DNA of 64,000 nucleotides. Origin: CAIWHR01 sp963726765. Its GTDB lineage: Bacteria; Pseudomonadota; Gammaproteobacteria; Burkholderiales; Casimicrobiaceae. The notes under the pieces are model-generated. The model did no database searches, was not told where the DNA came from, and was given only the letters and a program-made list of their open reading frames with translations. Shown one piece after another: positions 1 to 7,646 of the stretch. The stretch is taken from the NCBI GenBank assembly GCA_963726765.1, contig CAVSDH010000004.1, positions 248,001 through 312,000 of the forward strand. Reading direction: 5' to 3'. Within the stretch, counting starts at the first letter, position 1. Every line of letters starts with the position of its first letter. The translations under genes and the position numbers were made by a program.

Positions 1-277
1 CGTTGGGCATCACGGTCAGCACCATCACCGGGCCCTGTTTCATTTTTTCGGCGAACTCGGGCGAACGCATCTCCTGGGTACTGTCGCAGTTGGGAACCAT
101 GTAGTCGCCCGGCGGTATGGCGAGAGGGCGCAATGCGTCGCGCACGCGGTCTTCGTTCGGCACCTTGAGGTAGTCGTTCCTGTGCCACGGCAGCAGCATG
201 TGGATGATCGAACTCGCGACGAAAACGACCACCGACGAAAGCAGAATGGGAAGCCACAGCGCGGATAGTCCTGTCAT
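1..277 (-). CDS. Uncharacterised membrane protein, 5' part only
   Basis: The gene starts at ATG 277 and runs off the left edge, so only about 92 residues are visible. The start has a good ribosome site (AGGAGA, 6 bases upstream). The N-terminus is one hydrophobic segment (about residues 6-24) followed by a basic, tryptophan-containing stretch and a soluble part. It resembles a conserved hypothetical membrane-anchored family of proteobacteria with no assigned role. It is divergent from lexA and separated from it by about 200 bases. No function is proposed. Confidence 0.6.
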   Translation of the reverse strand, partial: MTGLSALWLPILLSSVVVFVASSIIHMLLPWHRNDYLKVPNEDRVRDALRPLAIPPGDYMVPNCDSTQEMRSPEFAEKMKQGPVMVLTVMPN

Positions 278-427
278 GACGTCTCCTGGTGGATCGGCGT
301 CTGGATTCTGGTGGTACGGCCGGTGTTCGTCAACGCGCGATCGAAGCGAAACGAATGCGCGAATGACCCTGCTGGCTTCGCGTTATTGACGGCTCCCCCG
401 CCCCGTCAACGCCCTCGCATCGCCCCC

Positions 428-455
428 TTGACGTCCGCCCCGGGCCGCCTATAAT
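428..455 (+). promoter_or_regulatory. lexA promoter, sigma70 type
   Basis: TTGACG (428-433) and a perfect TATAAT (450-455) are separated by 16 bases. The expected transcription start is near 462, inside the palindromic operator at 462-479, so a bound repressor would block initiation. The leader would be only about 24 bases, with no clear Shine-Dalgarno before the ATG at 486. Confidence 0.8.
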
Positions 456-461
456 CCGGGT

Positions 462-479
462 ACCGAATATCCATACGGT
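462..479. promoter_or_regulatory. Variant LexA operator (SOS box) of lexA
   Basis: The palindrome ACCGAATATCCATACGGT lies just downstream of the -10 box and ends 6 bases before the lexA start codon. It matches 15 of 18 positions of the site in front of dnaE2 (12208-12225). Compared with the E. coli consensus (CTGT-N8-ACAG), both half-sites read CCGT/ACGG. Autoregulation of lexA from this site is inferred. Confidence 0.75.
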
Positions 480-485
480 ATCCCC

Positions 486-1169
486 ATGTCCCCACGCTCC
501 CGCCGCCCCTTCGCCCACCTGAAACGGGCCCCGGTCGACCTGCCGGACGTCCCGCCGCGGCTCACGGCCCGGCAGCAGCAGATCCTCGACTGGATCCGCG
601 GCCACCTCGAAGCCACCGGCATGCCCCCCACGCGGGCGGAAATCGCCGCAGGTCTCGGCTTTTCGACGGCCAGCTCGGCGGAGGACCATCTGCAGGCGCT
701 GGCGAAGAAAGGCGCGCTGGAACTCACGCCCGGCGCGTCGCGCGGACTGCGCCTCAGGGACATCCCGGGCATGCCGATGCAAGGTTCGCTGCCGCTCGTG
801 GGCCGCGTAGCCGCAGGCAGCCCCATCCTCGCCGTCGAGAACGTCGAGGCGTACTACCGGGTCGATCCGGGATTCTTCACGCCGCGCGCCGACTACCTTT
901 TGCGGGTGCGCGGGCGGTCGATGCACGATGCCGGCATCGTCGACGGCGACCTCCTCGCCGTGCACAGGACGGGCGAGGCGCGCTCGGGCCAGGTCGTCGT
1001 CGCGCGGCTCGGCGAAGAAGTCACGGTCAAGCGCCTGAAGCGGCGCGGGCGCGACGTGCTGCTGGTGGCGGAGAATCCCGATTTCGCGCCGATCGCGGTC
1101 GATCCGCAGAAAGGCTTCGCCATCGAAGGCATCGCGGTCGGATTGATCCGCGGCGGAAAGGGGTGGTGA
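486..1169 (+). CDS. lexA: LexA-family SOS repressor of the mutagenesis cassette
   Basis: A 227-residue self-cleaving transcriptional repressor. The winged-helix N-domain covers about residues 26-90 and the S24 peptidase domain about 100-225. The Ala110-Gly111 cleavage bond, the nucleophile Ser145 (GRSMHD) and the general base Lys182 are all present, with the usual 37-residue Ser-Lys spacing. The recognition helix differs from E. coli LexA at positions known to touch DNA (SPNAAEEH there, TASSAEDH here), which fits the changed operator. A near-consensus promoter and its own operator lie directly upstream. The next gene starts 4 bases after the stop. It may be a second, cassette-specific LexA; whether another copy exists elsewhere cannot be seen here. 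Confidence 0.93.
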   Translation: MSPRSRRPFAHLKRAPVDLPDVPPRLTARQQQILDWIRGHLEATGMPPTRAEIAAGLGFSTASSAEDHLQALAKKGALELTPGASRGLRLRDIPGMPMQGSLPLVGRVAAGSPILAVENVEAYYRVDPGFFTPRADYLLRVRGRSMHDAGIVDGDLLAVHRTGEARSGQVVVARLGEEVTVKRLKRRGRDVLLVAENPDFAPIAVDPQKGFAIEGIAVGLIRGGKGW

Positions 1170-1173
1170 GACG

Positions 1174-1773
1174 ATGAAGACGACGATCAATCGCCTGCGC
1201 ATGACGGCGCTCGAGGACCTGCCGAACGTCGGACCGGCCATCGCCGCCGATTTCGTGCGGCTCGGCATCCGCACGCCGCGCGAGCTCGCCGGGCGCGACC
1301 CGTACGCGCTCTACGACGAACTGAATCGCGTCACCGGCACGCGCCACGACCCGTGCGTGCTCGACACGTTCATCTCCGCGGTGCGCTTCATGGCAGGCGC
1401 GCCGGCGCGGCCGTGGTGGAAGTACACGGCGGAGCGCAAGCGCACGCTGGCAGAGCGAACCTCCCGGGCGGCGCCCACGCCACTGCCACGGGAAGCGCGG
1501 GCCGGGAACGGCGGAGCGAAGACCCTCGGCACGCCTTTGCGCAGCATCGGCCCCGTATCGAAGCGGATGCTCGCCGCCGCGGGCATCACGTCGATCGAGA
1601 CGCTGCGCCGGCTGGGCGCGGTCGAAGCCTACCGGCGCGTGCGCGCGCACGACCCGCGCGCATCGCTCAGCCTGCTGTGGGCGCTCGAAGGCGCGCTGAC
1701 GGGCCGGCCGTGGGAGGACGTCGCGCGTAACGACCGCCTCTCGCTTCTCCTGCAGCTCGAAAACCGATCCTGA
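1174..1773 (+). CDS. Helix-hairpin-helix (Cdd1/pathogenicity-locus) domain fused to TfoX C-terminal domain
   Basis: This 199-residue protein has two recognisable parts. Residues about 10-90 match the Cdd1/'pathogenicity locus' family, whose core is a DNA-binding helix-hairpin-helix (LPNVGPAIAADF). Residues about 115-195 match the TfoX C-terminal domain (GPVSKRMLAAAGI, LLWALEGALTG). The joining segment (about 90-118) is Arg/Ala/Pro-rich and low in complexity. The gene follows lexA by 4 bases, so it is probably cotranscribed under SOS control. A role in DNA binding or damage-associated processing is inferred from domain type and position only. Confidence 0.75.
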   Translation: MKTTINRLRMTALEDLPNVGPAIAADFVRLGIRTPRELAGRDPYALYDELNRVTGTRHDPCVLDTFISAVRFMAGAPARPWWKYTAERKRTLAERTSRAAPTPLPREARAGNGGAKTLGTPLRSIGPVSKRMLAAAGITSIETLRRLGAVEAYRRVRAHDPRASLSLLWALEGALTGRPWEDVARNDRLSLLLQLENRS

Positions 1774-1784
1774 CTGGGACTTGA

Positions 1785-1826
1785 CCGGAAGAGCGGGGGC
1801 AGCCTCCGCTTTTCCGGCCCTCTTTT
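1785..1826 (+). terminator. Probable Rho-independent terminator after the lexA pair
   Basis: A 12-bp stem (1785-1796 with 1806-1817, one G-T pair) with a 9-base loop is followed by CCCTCTTTT. It lies 12 bases after the stop of the HhH/TfoX gene and would separate lexA plus its partner from the GST gene. The T-run is short, so some read-through is possible. Confidence 0.5.
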
Positions 1827-1850
1827 CGCCCCGCTTCTCGAGGAGGAACG

Positions 1851-2486
1851 ATGTACACGCTCTACGGCAAGAAAGGTTCGGGCTCGGCGTCGGCGCAGGC
1901 GGCGCTGGAAGTGATCGGCGCGCCGTATCGCATCGTCGAAACGGCGTCGTGGGACACCAACGACGCCTTCGTCGAGCTGCTGCAGGTGAACCCGCTGGGA
2001 CAGATTCCCACGCTCGTGCTGGACGATGGCAGCGCGATGTCCGAAAGCGCGGCGATCCTGATTCACCTCGGCAGCGCGCATTCGGCGTCGGGACTGCTGC
2101 CGCGCGACGCGTCCGCCCGCGCCCAGGCGATCCGCGGCCTCGTGTTCGTCGCGGCGAACTGCTACGCGGCGATCAGCATCATCGACTATCCGGAGCGCTG
2201 GTGCGCCGACGCCGACACCGACGACGCCGTGAAGGAGCGCATCCGCGCCGGCACGCGCGCGCGGCTGCACCGGCACTGGGAGATGTTCGCCGACCTCTTC
2301 CCGGCGCGCCCGTATCTCGGCGGCACGGAGCTGGGCGCACTCGATCTCCTCGCCGCCGTCGTGTCGAAGTGGTCGGGCGCACGCGCGCATCTTGCGAAGG
2401 CGCGCCCCGCGTTCCACGAAACGCTGCTGCGCATCGAAGCGCATCCGAAGGTCGCGCCGGTCTTCGCGCAGCACTGGGAAAGGTAG
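1851..2486 (+). CDS. Glutathione S-transferase family protein
   Basis: A 211-residue cytosolic GST. It has an N-terminal thioredoxin-like domain (about 1-80) with the cis-Pro motif QIPTL and the glutathione-binding SES(A) motif, then an all-helical C-domain. The start has a strong ribosome site (GAGGAGGAACG). The substrate cannot be read from sequence. It sits between lexA and imuA, where a standard cassette has no such gene. A terminator-like hairpin upstream suggests it could be expressed apart from lexA. Confidence 0.88.
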   Translation: MYTLYGKKGSGSASAQAALEVIGAPYRIVETASWDTNDAFVELLQVNPLGQIPTLVLDDGSAMSESAAILIHLGSAHSASGLLPRDASARAQAIRGLVFVAANCYAAISIIDYPERWCADADTDDAVKERIRAGTRARLHRHWEMFADLFPARPYLGGTELGALDLLAAVVSKWSGARAHLAKARPAFHETLLRIEAHPKVAPVFAQHWER

Positions 2487-2539
2487 GCTCCGGCCGCCTT
2501 CTCCCGTTTTCCACCGCCGCACTCGTTCAAGGAGGCCCC

Positions 2540-3010
2540 ATGGCCGTGAAACCGATTCCCGACGGTTACCATTCCGTCACGCCGTACCTCGTCGTCCACG
2601 ACGCCGCCGCCGCGCTCGAGTTCTACAAGAAGGCGCTCGGGGCGGTCGAGTTGATGCGCATGCCCGCACCCGGCGGCAAGATCGGGCACGCCGAGATCAG
2701 GATCGGCGATTCGCCGGTCATGCTCGCCGACGAGAATCCGGCGATGAACGCGCGCAGCCCGCGCACGATCGGCGGTTCGCCGATTTCGCTGATGGTCTAC
2801 GTCGAGAACGTCGACGCGCTCGCCGCACAGGCGGTGGCCGCGGGCGGCAAGCTCGTGCGGCCGGTCGCGGACCAGTTCTACGGCGACCGTACCGCCGGCA
2901 TCGACGATCCGTTCGGTTTTCACTGGTATCTCGCCACGCACGTCGAGGACGTCCCGCCCGACGAGCTCGAGAAGCGCGCGGCGAAGGCGATGGGCGGCGA
3001 GTCGGATTGA
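2540..3010 (+). CDS. VOC-superfamily (glyoxalase/PhnB-like) protein
   Basis: A 156-residue protein of the vicinal oxygen chelate fold with the paired beta-alpha-beta-beta-beta units. The first starts YLVVHDAAAALEFYKKALG and the second is centred on the DPFGFHW motif. The start at 2540 is supported by AAGGAGGCCCC. PhnB-type members are often of unknown substrate, and some act in resistance or dioxygenation. It ends 22 bases before imuA. Its function is not assigned. Confidence 0.85.
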   Translation: MAVKPIPDGYHSVTPYLVVHDAAAALEFYKKALGAVELMRMPAPGGKIGHAEIRIGDSPVMLADENPAMNARSPRTIGGSPISLMVYVENVDALAAQAVAAGGKLVRPVADQFYGDRTAGIDDPFGFHWYLATHVEDVPPDELEKRAAKAMGGESD

Positions 3011-3032
3011 CGTTCGTGCAGCGCCGTCGCCG

Positions 3033-3728
3033 ATGAATGTCGCGCTTGCCTCTGTCCTTGCCCATCCGGCGATCTGGCGCGGCGGCGACTGCGCGCCCGA
3101 GCCGGCCGCTATGCCGAGCGGCTTTGCGGAACTCGACGCCGTGCTGCCCGGGCGCGGCTGGCCGAGAGGCGCGCTGACCGAGGTCGTGCTCGCGCGCGAG
3201 GGCATCGGCGAGATCCGGCTCACGCTGCCCGCGCTCGTGCGCCTGCAGGCAGGCAACCGCAATGTCGTCTGGATCGCGCCGCCGCACCTGCCGTATGCGC
3301 CGGCGCTCGCGGCTGCAGGACTCGATCTCGCGCGCCTGCTGATCGTACGCTGCCGCAGCGTCGCGGATCAGCTCTGGGCGTACGAGCAGGCGCTGCGCGC
3401 GCCCGAATGCGGCGCCGCGTTCGCGTGGCTCCCGTCCCATGACGACCGTGTGCTGCGCCGGCTCGCGGTCGCCGCGCGCGAAGGCCTCACCTGGGGCGTG
3501 CTGTGGCGGCGACCCGGCCAGCGCGCCGTCGCGTCGGCCGCGCCGCTGCGCCTCGCCCTCGCGCCGCAGGAACGTCGGCTCGCGGTGCACGTGTTGAAGC
3601 GTCGCGGCGGCGATGTCGCACAGCCGGTGCTGATCGACCTCGACGAATCGCCGCCGGCACTGCCCGATCCACGAACCCGCGGCGGACGACCGCCTGTTCC
3701 CCGACTCGCACCCCGTGCCGCCCATTGA
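3033..3728 (+). CDS. imuA: ImuA, accessory protein of the ImuB-DnaE2 mutasome
   Basis: A 231-residue RecA/SulA-like protein. It keeps the family's GALTEV... LPAL core around residues 45-70, but the Walker A loop is degenerate, as is usual in ImuA. In the family it partners ImuB and DnaE2 in damage-induced mutagenic translesion synthesis. No LexA box lies directly upstream, so it probably depends on an upstream promoter (VOC or GST transcript, or read-through from lexA). The last 30 residues are Pro/Arg-rich. A DinB-superfamily gene follows 13 bases after the stop. Confidence 0.88.
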   Translation: MNVALASVLAHPAIWRGGDCAPEPAAMPSGFAELDAVLPGRGWPRGALTEVVLAREGIGEIRLTLPALVRLQAGNRNVVWIAPPHLPYAPALAAAGLDLARLLIVRCRSVADQLWAYEQALRAPECGAAFAWLPSHDDRVLRRLAVAAREGLTWGVLWRRPGQRAVASAAPLRLALAPQERRLAVHVLKRRGGDVAQPVLIDLDESPPALPDPRTRGGRPPVPRLAPRAAH

Positions 3729-3741
3729 CGAGAATCCAACG

Positions 3742-4338
3742 ATGACGACCTCTCCCCTCGCCCACCACTTCCACACGATGGCGTGCAACAACGCCTGGTC
3801 GAATCACCGGCTGCTCGCCGCCTGCGCGAAGCTCCCGCAGGCCGATTTCGTCGCCCCGCGCACGAGCTTCTTCCCTTCGATCAAGGCGACGCTCAACCAC
3901 AATCTCACCGTCGACTGGTACTACGTCGACGCGCTGGAGCGCAGCTTCCACGGCCGGCCGCCGAACCCCGATGCCGGCCGTTTCTACGAACCCGAAGAAC
4001 CGTTCGACACGTGCGCGGCGCTGTCCGACGCGCAGCACGCAGTCGATCGCCGGCTCGTCGCCGTGTGCACGCCGCTGACCGACGCCGACCTCACCCGGCC
4101 CATCGCCGTGCCGCGGCGTGCCGGAGTCATGCAGGAAAGCGCGACGCGGTTGCTCGCGCATCTCTTCCAGCACCAGATCCACCATCGCGGGCAGGCGCAC
4201 GCGATGCTCGCCGGAACGACGGTCGAGCCGCCGCAGCTCGACGAATTCTTCTGCGCGAACGAAGCCCACCTGCGCGCCGCGGAACTGGCGGAGATCGGCT
4301 TGTCCGAGGCGGCGGTCTGGGACGCCGCGCCCGCCTGA
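3742..4338 (+). CDS. DinB/YfiT-superfamily metal-binding protein
   Basis: A 198-residue four-helix-bundle protein of the DinB superfamily. Its likely metal-binding histidines are in NHNLTVDW near residue 54 and HQIHHRGQAH near residue 146. I chose ATG 3742 rather than the in-frame ATG at 3715, because 3715 lies inside imuA. The family is named for a DNA-damage-inducible gene of Bacillus subtilis, and many members act as thiol-dependent enzymes. This is unrelated to E. coli DinB (Pol IV). It is wedged between imuA and imuB on the same strand, so coexpression with the mutasome is likely. Its role there is unknown. Confidence 0.88.
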   Translation: MTTSPLAHHFHTMACNNAWSNHRLLAACAKLPQADFVAPRTSFFPSIKATLNHNLTVDWYYVDALERSFHGRPPNPDAGRFYEPEEPFDTCAALSDAQHAVDRRLVAVCTPLTDADLTRPIAVPRRAGVMQESATRLLAHLFQHQIHHRGQAHAMLAGTTVEPPQLDEFFCANEAHLRAAELAEIGLSEAAVWDAAPA

Positions 4339-4362
4339 GGATCCCGGCATCCCGGTTGCCAC

Positions 4363-5910
4363 ATGCTGTGGGCCTGCCTGCTCTTTCCTTCGCTGCCGCT
4401 CGACGTCTTCGCGCGGGCGCTCTCGCCTGCCGACGCCGCGCAGCCGTTCGCGGTCACCACCGGCGGCCATTACCCGCGCATCGTCGCCGCCAATGCCGCC
4501 GCACGCGACGCCGCCATCGCGCCCGATCAACTCGTCTCGGCAGCGTTCGCCCGGGCGCCCGGCATCGTGCTGCGCGACCGCGACCATCAACTCGAAGCCG
4601 CGGCGCTCGCGGGCGTCGCGGCCTGGGCGACCCAGTTCACGCCGACGGTATCGCTCGCACCGCCCGACGCGGTGCGGGCCGAGATCGGCGGCAGCCTGCG
4701 GCTCTTTGGCGGGCTCAGTCAACTCGCAACGCAACTTGTGCGCGGCGCGCAGGATCTCGGTTATTCAGCGCGGCTGGCACTGGCCCCCACGCCCCTCGCG
4801 GCACTGCTGTTCGCGCGTGGAAAGGAGGCCGGACCCGATTTCTCGTCGCTCTCCCGGAATTCCCGCCGCGGCTCCGGCAAAGGCGAGCCCGACTCCCTTT
4901 TCGAGGCGCTCGCCCCGCTGCCGCTCGGGCATCTCGGTGTCGCACCGGAGATCGTCGCAACGCTTGCCGCGGCCGGTGTCACGACGTTCGGGCAGGCATG
5001 CGCACTGCCGCGCGCGGGACTGGCGCGGCGCGTCGGCACGGGTTTCGTCGCGACGCTCGATCGCGCGCGCGGACTCGTTCCCGATCCGCAACCGCCGTTC
5101 GTGCCGCCGCCGCGCTACGAGGGACGGCTCGACCTGCCGGCGCCGGTCGCGAACGTCGAGGCGCTCGCGTTCGCGACGAACCGGCTCGTCCACGAGCTCG
5201 CGGGATGGCTTGCCGGGCGCGGCCTCGGCATCCTGGAAATGTCGCTCGCGCTTGCACACGAGCGCTACGCGGGTGCCAGAACCGGCGTGCCCGCGACGAC
5301 GATCCGCTTTGCGCTGGCCGCGCCGGCGCGCGAACCCTCGCATCTGTTCGCCGTGCTGCGCGAGCGGCTCGCCCGCGTCGTGCTGCCGGCGCCGGTGGAA
5401 GCCCTCGCGCTTGCAAGCGAGGTCACGGCACCGCTTGCCGGCCGCAACCTCGGCCTCCTCCCCGGCGACGAGGCCGATGCATCGGTGCCACTCATCGACC
5501 GGCTGCGCGCACGCCTCGGCGAGGAGGCCGTCACGCTCGTCGCGCCGCGCGCCGAGCATCGGCCGGAACGGGCGTCCGGGGACAGGAAAAGCGGAGTCGG
5601 GCCGGGCGTCCCGGCCGGTGCCTCCCGCAACAGGCCGAAGGCGAGAGAAGACGGGACCGACCCCGTCTTCCCGCCGCGCCCCGTCTGGCTGCTCTCGGAG
5701 CCGGCGCCGCTCGGCCCGCTGATCGAAGCGCGGCCATGGGTGCTGCGGGACGGCCCGGAGCGGATCGAGTCCGGCTGGTGGGATGGCGCCGACGTGCGCC
5801 GCGATTATTTCGTCGCAGAGAACCCGCGTGGCGAAAGGGTGTGGATCTACCGCGATCACCGGTACGGCATCGACGACGGCGAGTGGTTCCTGCACGGCGT
5901 GTTTGCCTAG
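4363..5910 (+). CDS. imuB: ImuB, catalytically inactive Y-family polymerase homolog
   Basis: This 515-residue ImuB has the N-terminal family signature (LWACLLFPSLPLDV), the helix-hairpin-helix and little-finger regions (about 190-345) and the conserved C-terminal block ending in WFLHGVFA. The acidic DxD-type catalytic residues of active Y-family polymerases are absent, as expected for ImuB, which recruits DnaE2 to the beta clamp. The protein is longer than usual because of two low-complexity inserts (about residues 153-180 and 404-437). The DNA of the second insert holds perfect hairpins. The gene starts 24 bases after the DinB-like gene. dnaE2 is not adjacent but about 6.3 kb further on. Confidence 0.92.
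   Translation: MLWACLLFPSLPLDVFARALSPADAAQPFAVTTGGHYPRIVAANAAARDAAIAPDQLVSAAFARAPGIVLRDRDHQLEAAALAGVAAWATQFTPTVSLAPPDAVRAEIGGSLRLFGGLSQLATQLVRGAQDLGYSARLALAPTPLAALLFARGKEAGPDFSSLSRNSRRGSGKGEPDSLFEALAPLPLGHLGVAPEIVATLAAAGVTTFGQACALPRAGLARRVGTGFVATLDRARGLVPDPQPPFVPPPRYEGRLDLPAPVANVEALAFATNRLVHELAGWLAGRGLGILEMSLALAHERYAGARTGVPATTIRFALAAPAREPSHLFAVLRERLARVVLPAPVEALALASEVTAPLAGRNLGLLPGDEADASVPLIDRLRARLGEEAVTLVAPRAEHRPERASGDRKSGVGPGVPAGASRNRPKAREDGTDPVFPPRPVWLLSEPAPLGPLIEARPWVLRDGPERIESGWWDGADVRRDYFVAENPRGERVWIYRDHRYGIDDGEWFLHGVFA
4819..4902 (+). repeat. In-frame palindrome-rich insert 1 in imuB
   Basis: This 84-base segment adds a Gly/Ser/Arg-rich linker between two conserved ImuB blocks. It contains CCGGA/TCCGG and CCGC/GCGG self-complementary pieces. 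It looks like the second insert (5571-5675) in composition but is not an exact copy. That it is a remnant of a repetitive extragenic palindrome is inferred. Confidence 0.35.
5571..5675 (+). repeat. In-frame palindrome-bearing insert 2 in imuB
   Basis: This segment of about 105 bases encodes a Gly/Arg/Pro linker not expected in ImuB. It holds two perfect hairpins: a 7-bp stem GGCCGGG/CCCGGCC (5600-5606 with 5610-5616) and a 9-bp stem GAAGACGGG/CCCGTCTTC (5647-5655 with 5662-5670). The pattern of paired GC hairpins resembles REP-like elements. Confidence 0.45.
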
Positions 5911-5955
5911 CCGCGGCAAATCACTGTCGATTCCCGAGGGGCACGCTCCCGGTCC

Positions 5956-6730
5956 TCAGATTCCCGCGAACCACTGGTACCCGCGGTCCTCCCAGTAGCC
6001 CCCCTTGCCACCGGCGATGCTCCGCAAAACTCTCGACCAGCTCGATCCGCATCACGTATTTCGCGTGCTTGTAGCCGAGCTGCCTCTCGACGCGCAGGCG
6101 CAGCGGCGCGCCATTCTTGACGGGCAGCGGCGCATCGTTCATCTCGTAGGCGAGAATCGTCTGCGGATGCAGCGCATCGTCGAGATCGATGCTCTCGTAA
6201 TAGAAATCGCTGCCCTCGCCGGACATCGGATCGGCGCAATGGAACACGACGAAGCGCGCTTCGGCCTTCGGTCGCACCGCCTCCAGCACCGACGAAAGCC
6301 TGGCGCCCTTCCACTTGGCAATCGCGCTCCATCCCTCGACGCAGTCGTGACGCGTGATCTGCGTGCGGTTCGGCAGCCCCATCACCTCGGCCAGCGAAAG
6401 CATGGTCGGACGCTCGACGAGCCCGCCGATGTCGAGCCGGTAATCGGCAAAGTTGCCGGCCAGCAGCGCGCGATACGCATTGCTGTCGGGTTTCGCGGTG
6501 CCATTGCTGCGAAACGAGGGCGACAGGTCGGCGGGACCGAATTCCTGCGCCATCGCGCGGCGCCCGGCGACGAGATTCAACGCCGCTGCGCTCGCCTTCT
6601 CGCCGGCACCGAGGACCTGCGGGAACCACTCGCTCCGCGACAGCCGCTCGCAACCGGCAAGCGCAAGCGCTCCGGCCGCAGTCAGCACCCGCCCGAAAAA
6701 GCGACGGCGCGCAGTGTCAACCCTGTTCAT
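5956..6730 (-). CDS. Exported molybdopterin-dependent oxidoreductase (sulfite oxidase fold), frameshifted
   Basis: A periplasmic Mo-cofactor enzyme of the sulfite oxidase/MsrP superfamily. The N-terminus has a twin-arginine-like signal (RRRFFGR) and a hydrophobic segment ending in LAGC, so it may be lipid-anchored. The Mo-ligand cysteine lies in RHDCVEGWS. One extra C in the C6 run at 5999-6004 breaks the frame. Removing it restores the family ending (YWEDRGYQWFAGI) and a stop at 5956. Its start overlaps the end of the cytochrome b gene, so the two form a pair: membrane cytochrome b feeding a periplasmic molybdoenzyme. The substrate is unknown. Confidence 0.85.
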
Positions 6731-7572
6731 GACCCGCCTCCGGCGGCACGGAAAAGCGCCCGGTGATCATCGAGCGCAGATGGTTCCACAGCCCCGAGAC
6801 GATCACCTCGAACACGTGAATCAGCACGAACGCGACGATGAGCCACGCGGCGATGAAGTGAATCGAGCGCGCCGACTGGCGTCCCCCGAACGAGGTCGAC
6901 CCATCCCGGCCAGATCGCATCCGCCGTCGGCGACATCGCGAGACCCATCAGGATCACGAGCGGCAACAGCACGAAGATGACCGCGAGATACGCGAGCTTC
7001 TGCAGCACGTTGTAGCGTTTCGCGGCTTCCCCGGTCGGATGGCGGAAGCGCAGGTGGTCGCGAATCGACTGCGGAATCGAGCGCAGGTCGTCGGCATCCG
7101 GTGCGAGGTCGCGCGAAAGGTGGCGACTGGCGAGGGACCATGCGAGATAGGCGAGCCCGTTCAGAAGGAAAATCCACGCGAAGAAAAAATGCCACGACCT
7201 CGCCATGGATAACCAGCGTCCGTCGGGAATCGTGAGCCACCAGGGAAATGCCCGCGGCGACGCATCCCCATCGCGGTCGTTCGACGCGCCGAGCACGCCG
7301 GTCGTCTCGAATTCACGGCCCAGCACCCGGGTCACCCCGTGGATGTCGCCCTCCGTGCCCATCGTCGCCCCGATCGCCAGCCACGGCGCCCCCCCGGTGT
7401 AGGACGACTTGCCCCAGTAGAGCGACGGATGCGCGTCGAAGATGTTGAGCCCGCTCATGAACAGGATCGTCAGCGCGACGACGTTGATCCAGTGCATCAC
7501 GCGCACCGGCAGCCGGTGGCGGTAATAGTGCCGAGCGTCGGCAGGGAGGGTTGCGGAATCGGCGGGCGGCAT
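6717..7572 (-). CDS. Cytochrome b561-type membrane subunit, frameshifted
   Basis: An integral membrane diheme cytochrome b of the Ni/Fe-hydrogenase/thiosulfate-reductase type. It has four or five hydrophobic helices; the first follows RHRLPVRVMHWINV and the last is in IHFIAAWLIVAFVLIHVFEV. One extra base near 6891 (CTC-G-TTC on the coding strand) breaks the frame. Without it the text reads WVDLFGGRQSARSIHFI, as in the family. The gene overlaps the following molybdoenzyme by 14 bases. Together they would move electrons between the quinone pool and the periplasm. Confidence 0.85.
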
Positions 7573-7646
7573 GGCGGGACGCGAAGTCGAAGGCTCCTAT
7601 TTGGTCGAGGCGGTACTGCGCGACTTACAGCCGATCCTGAAAGCCG

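Noticed and set aside
1781..3010. A fused protein of about 409 codons ending in the VOC domain
   Set aside because: Its first 250 codons lie in a shifted frame of the GST gene and are low in complexity. The VOC gene has its own ribosome site and ATG at 2540.
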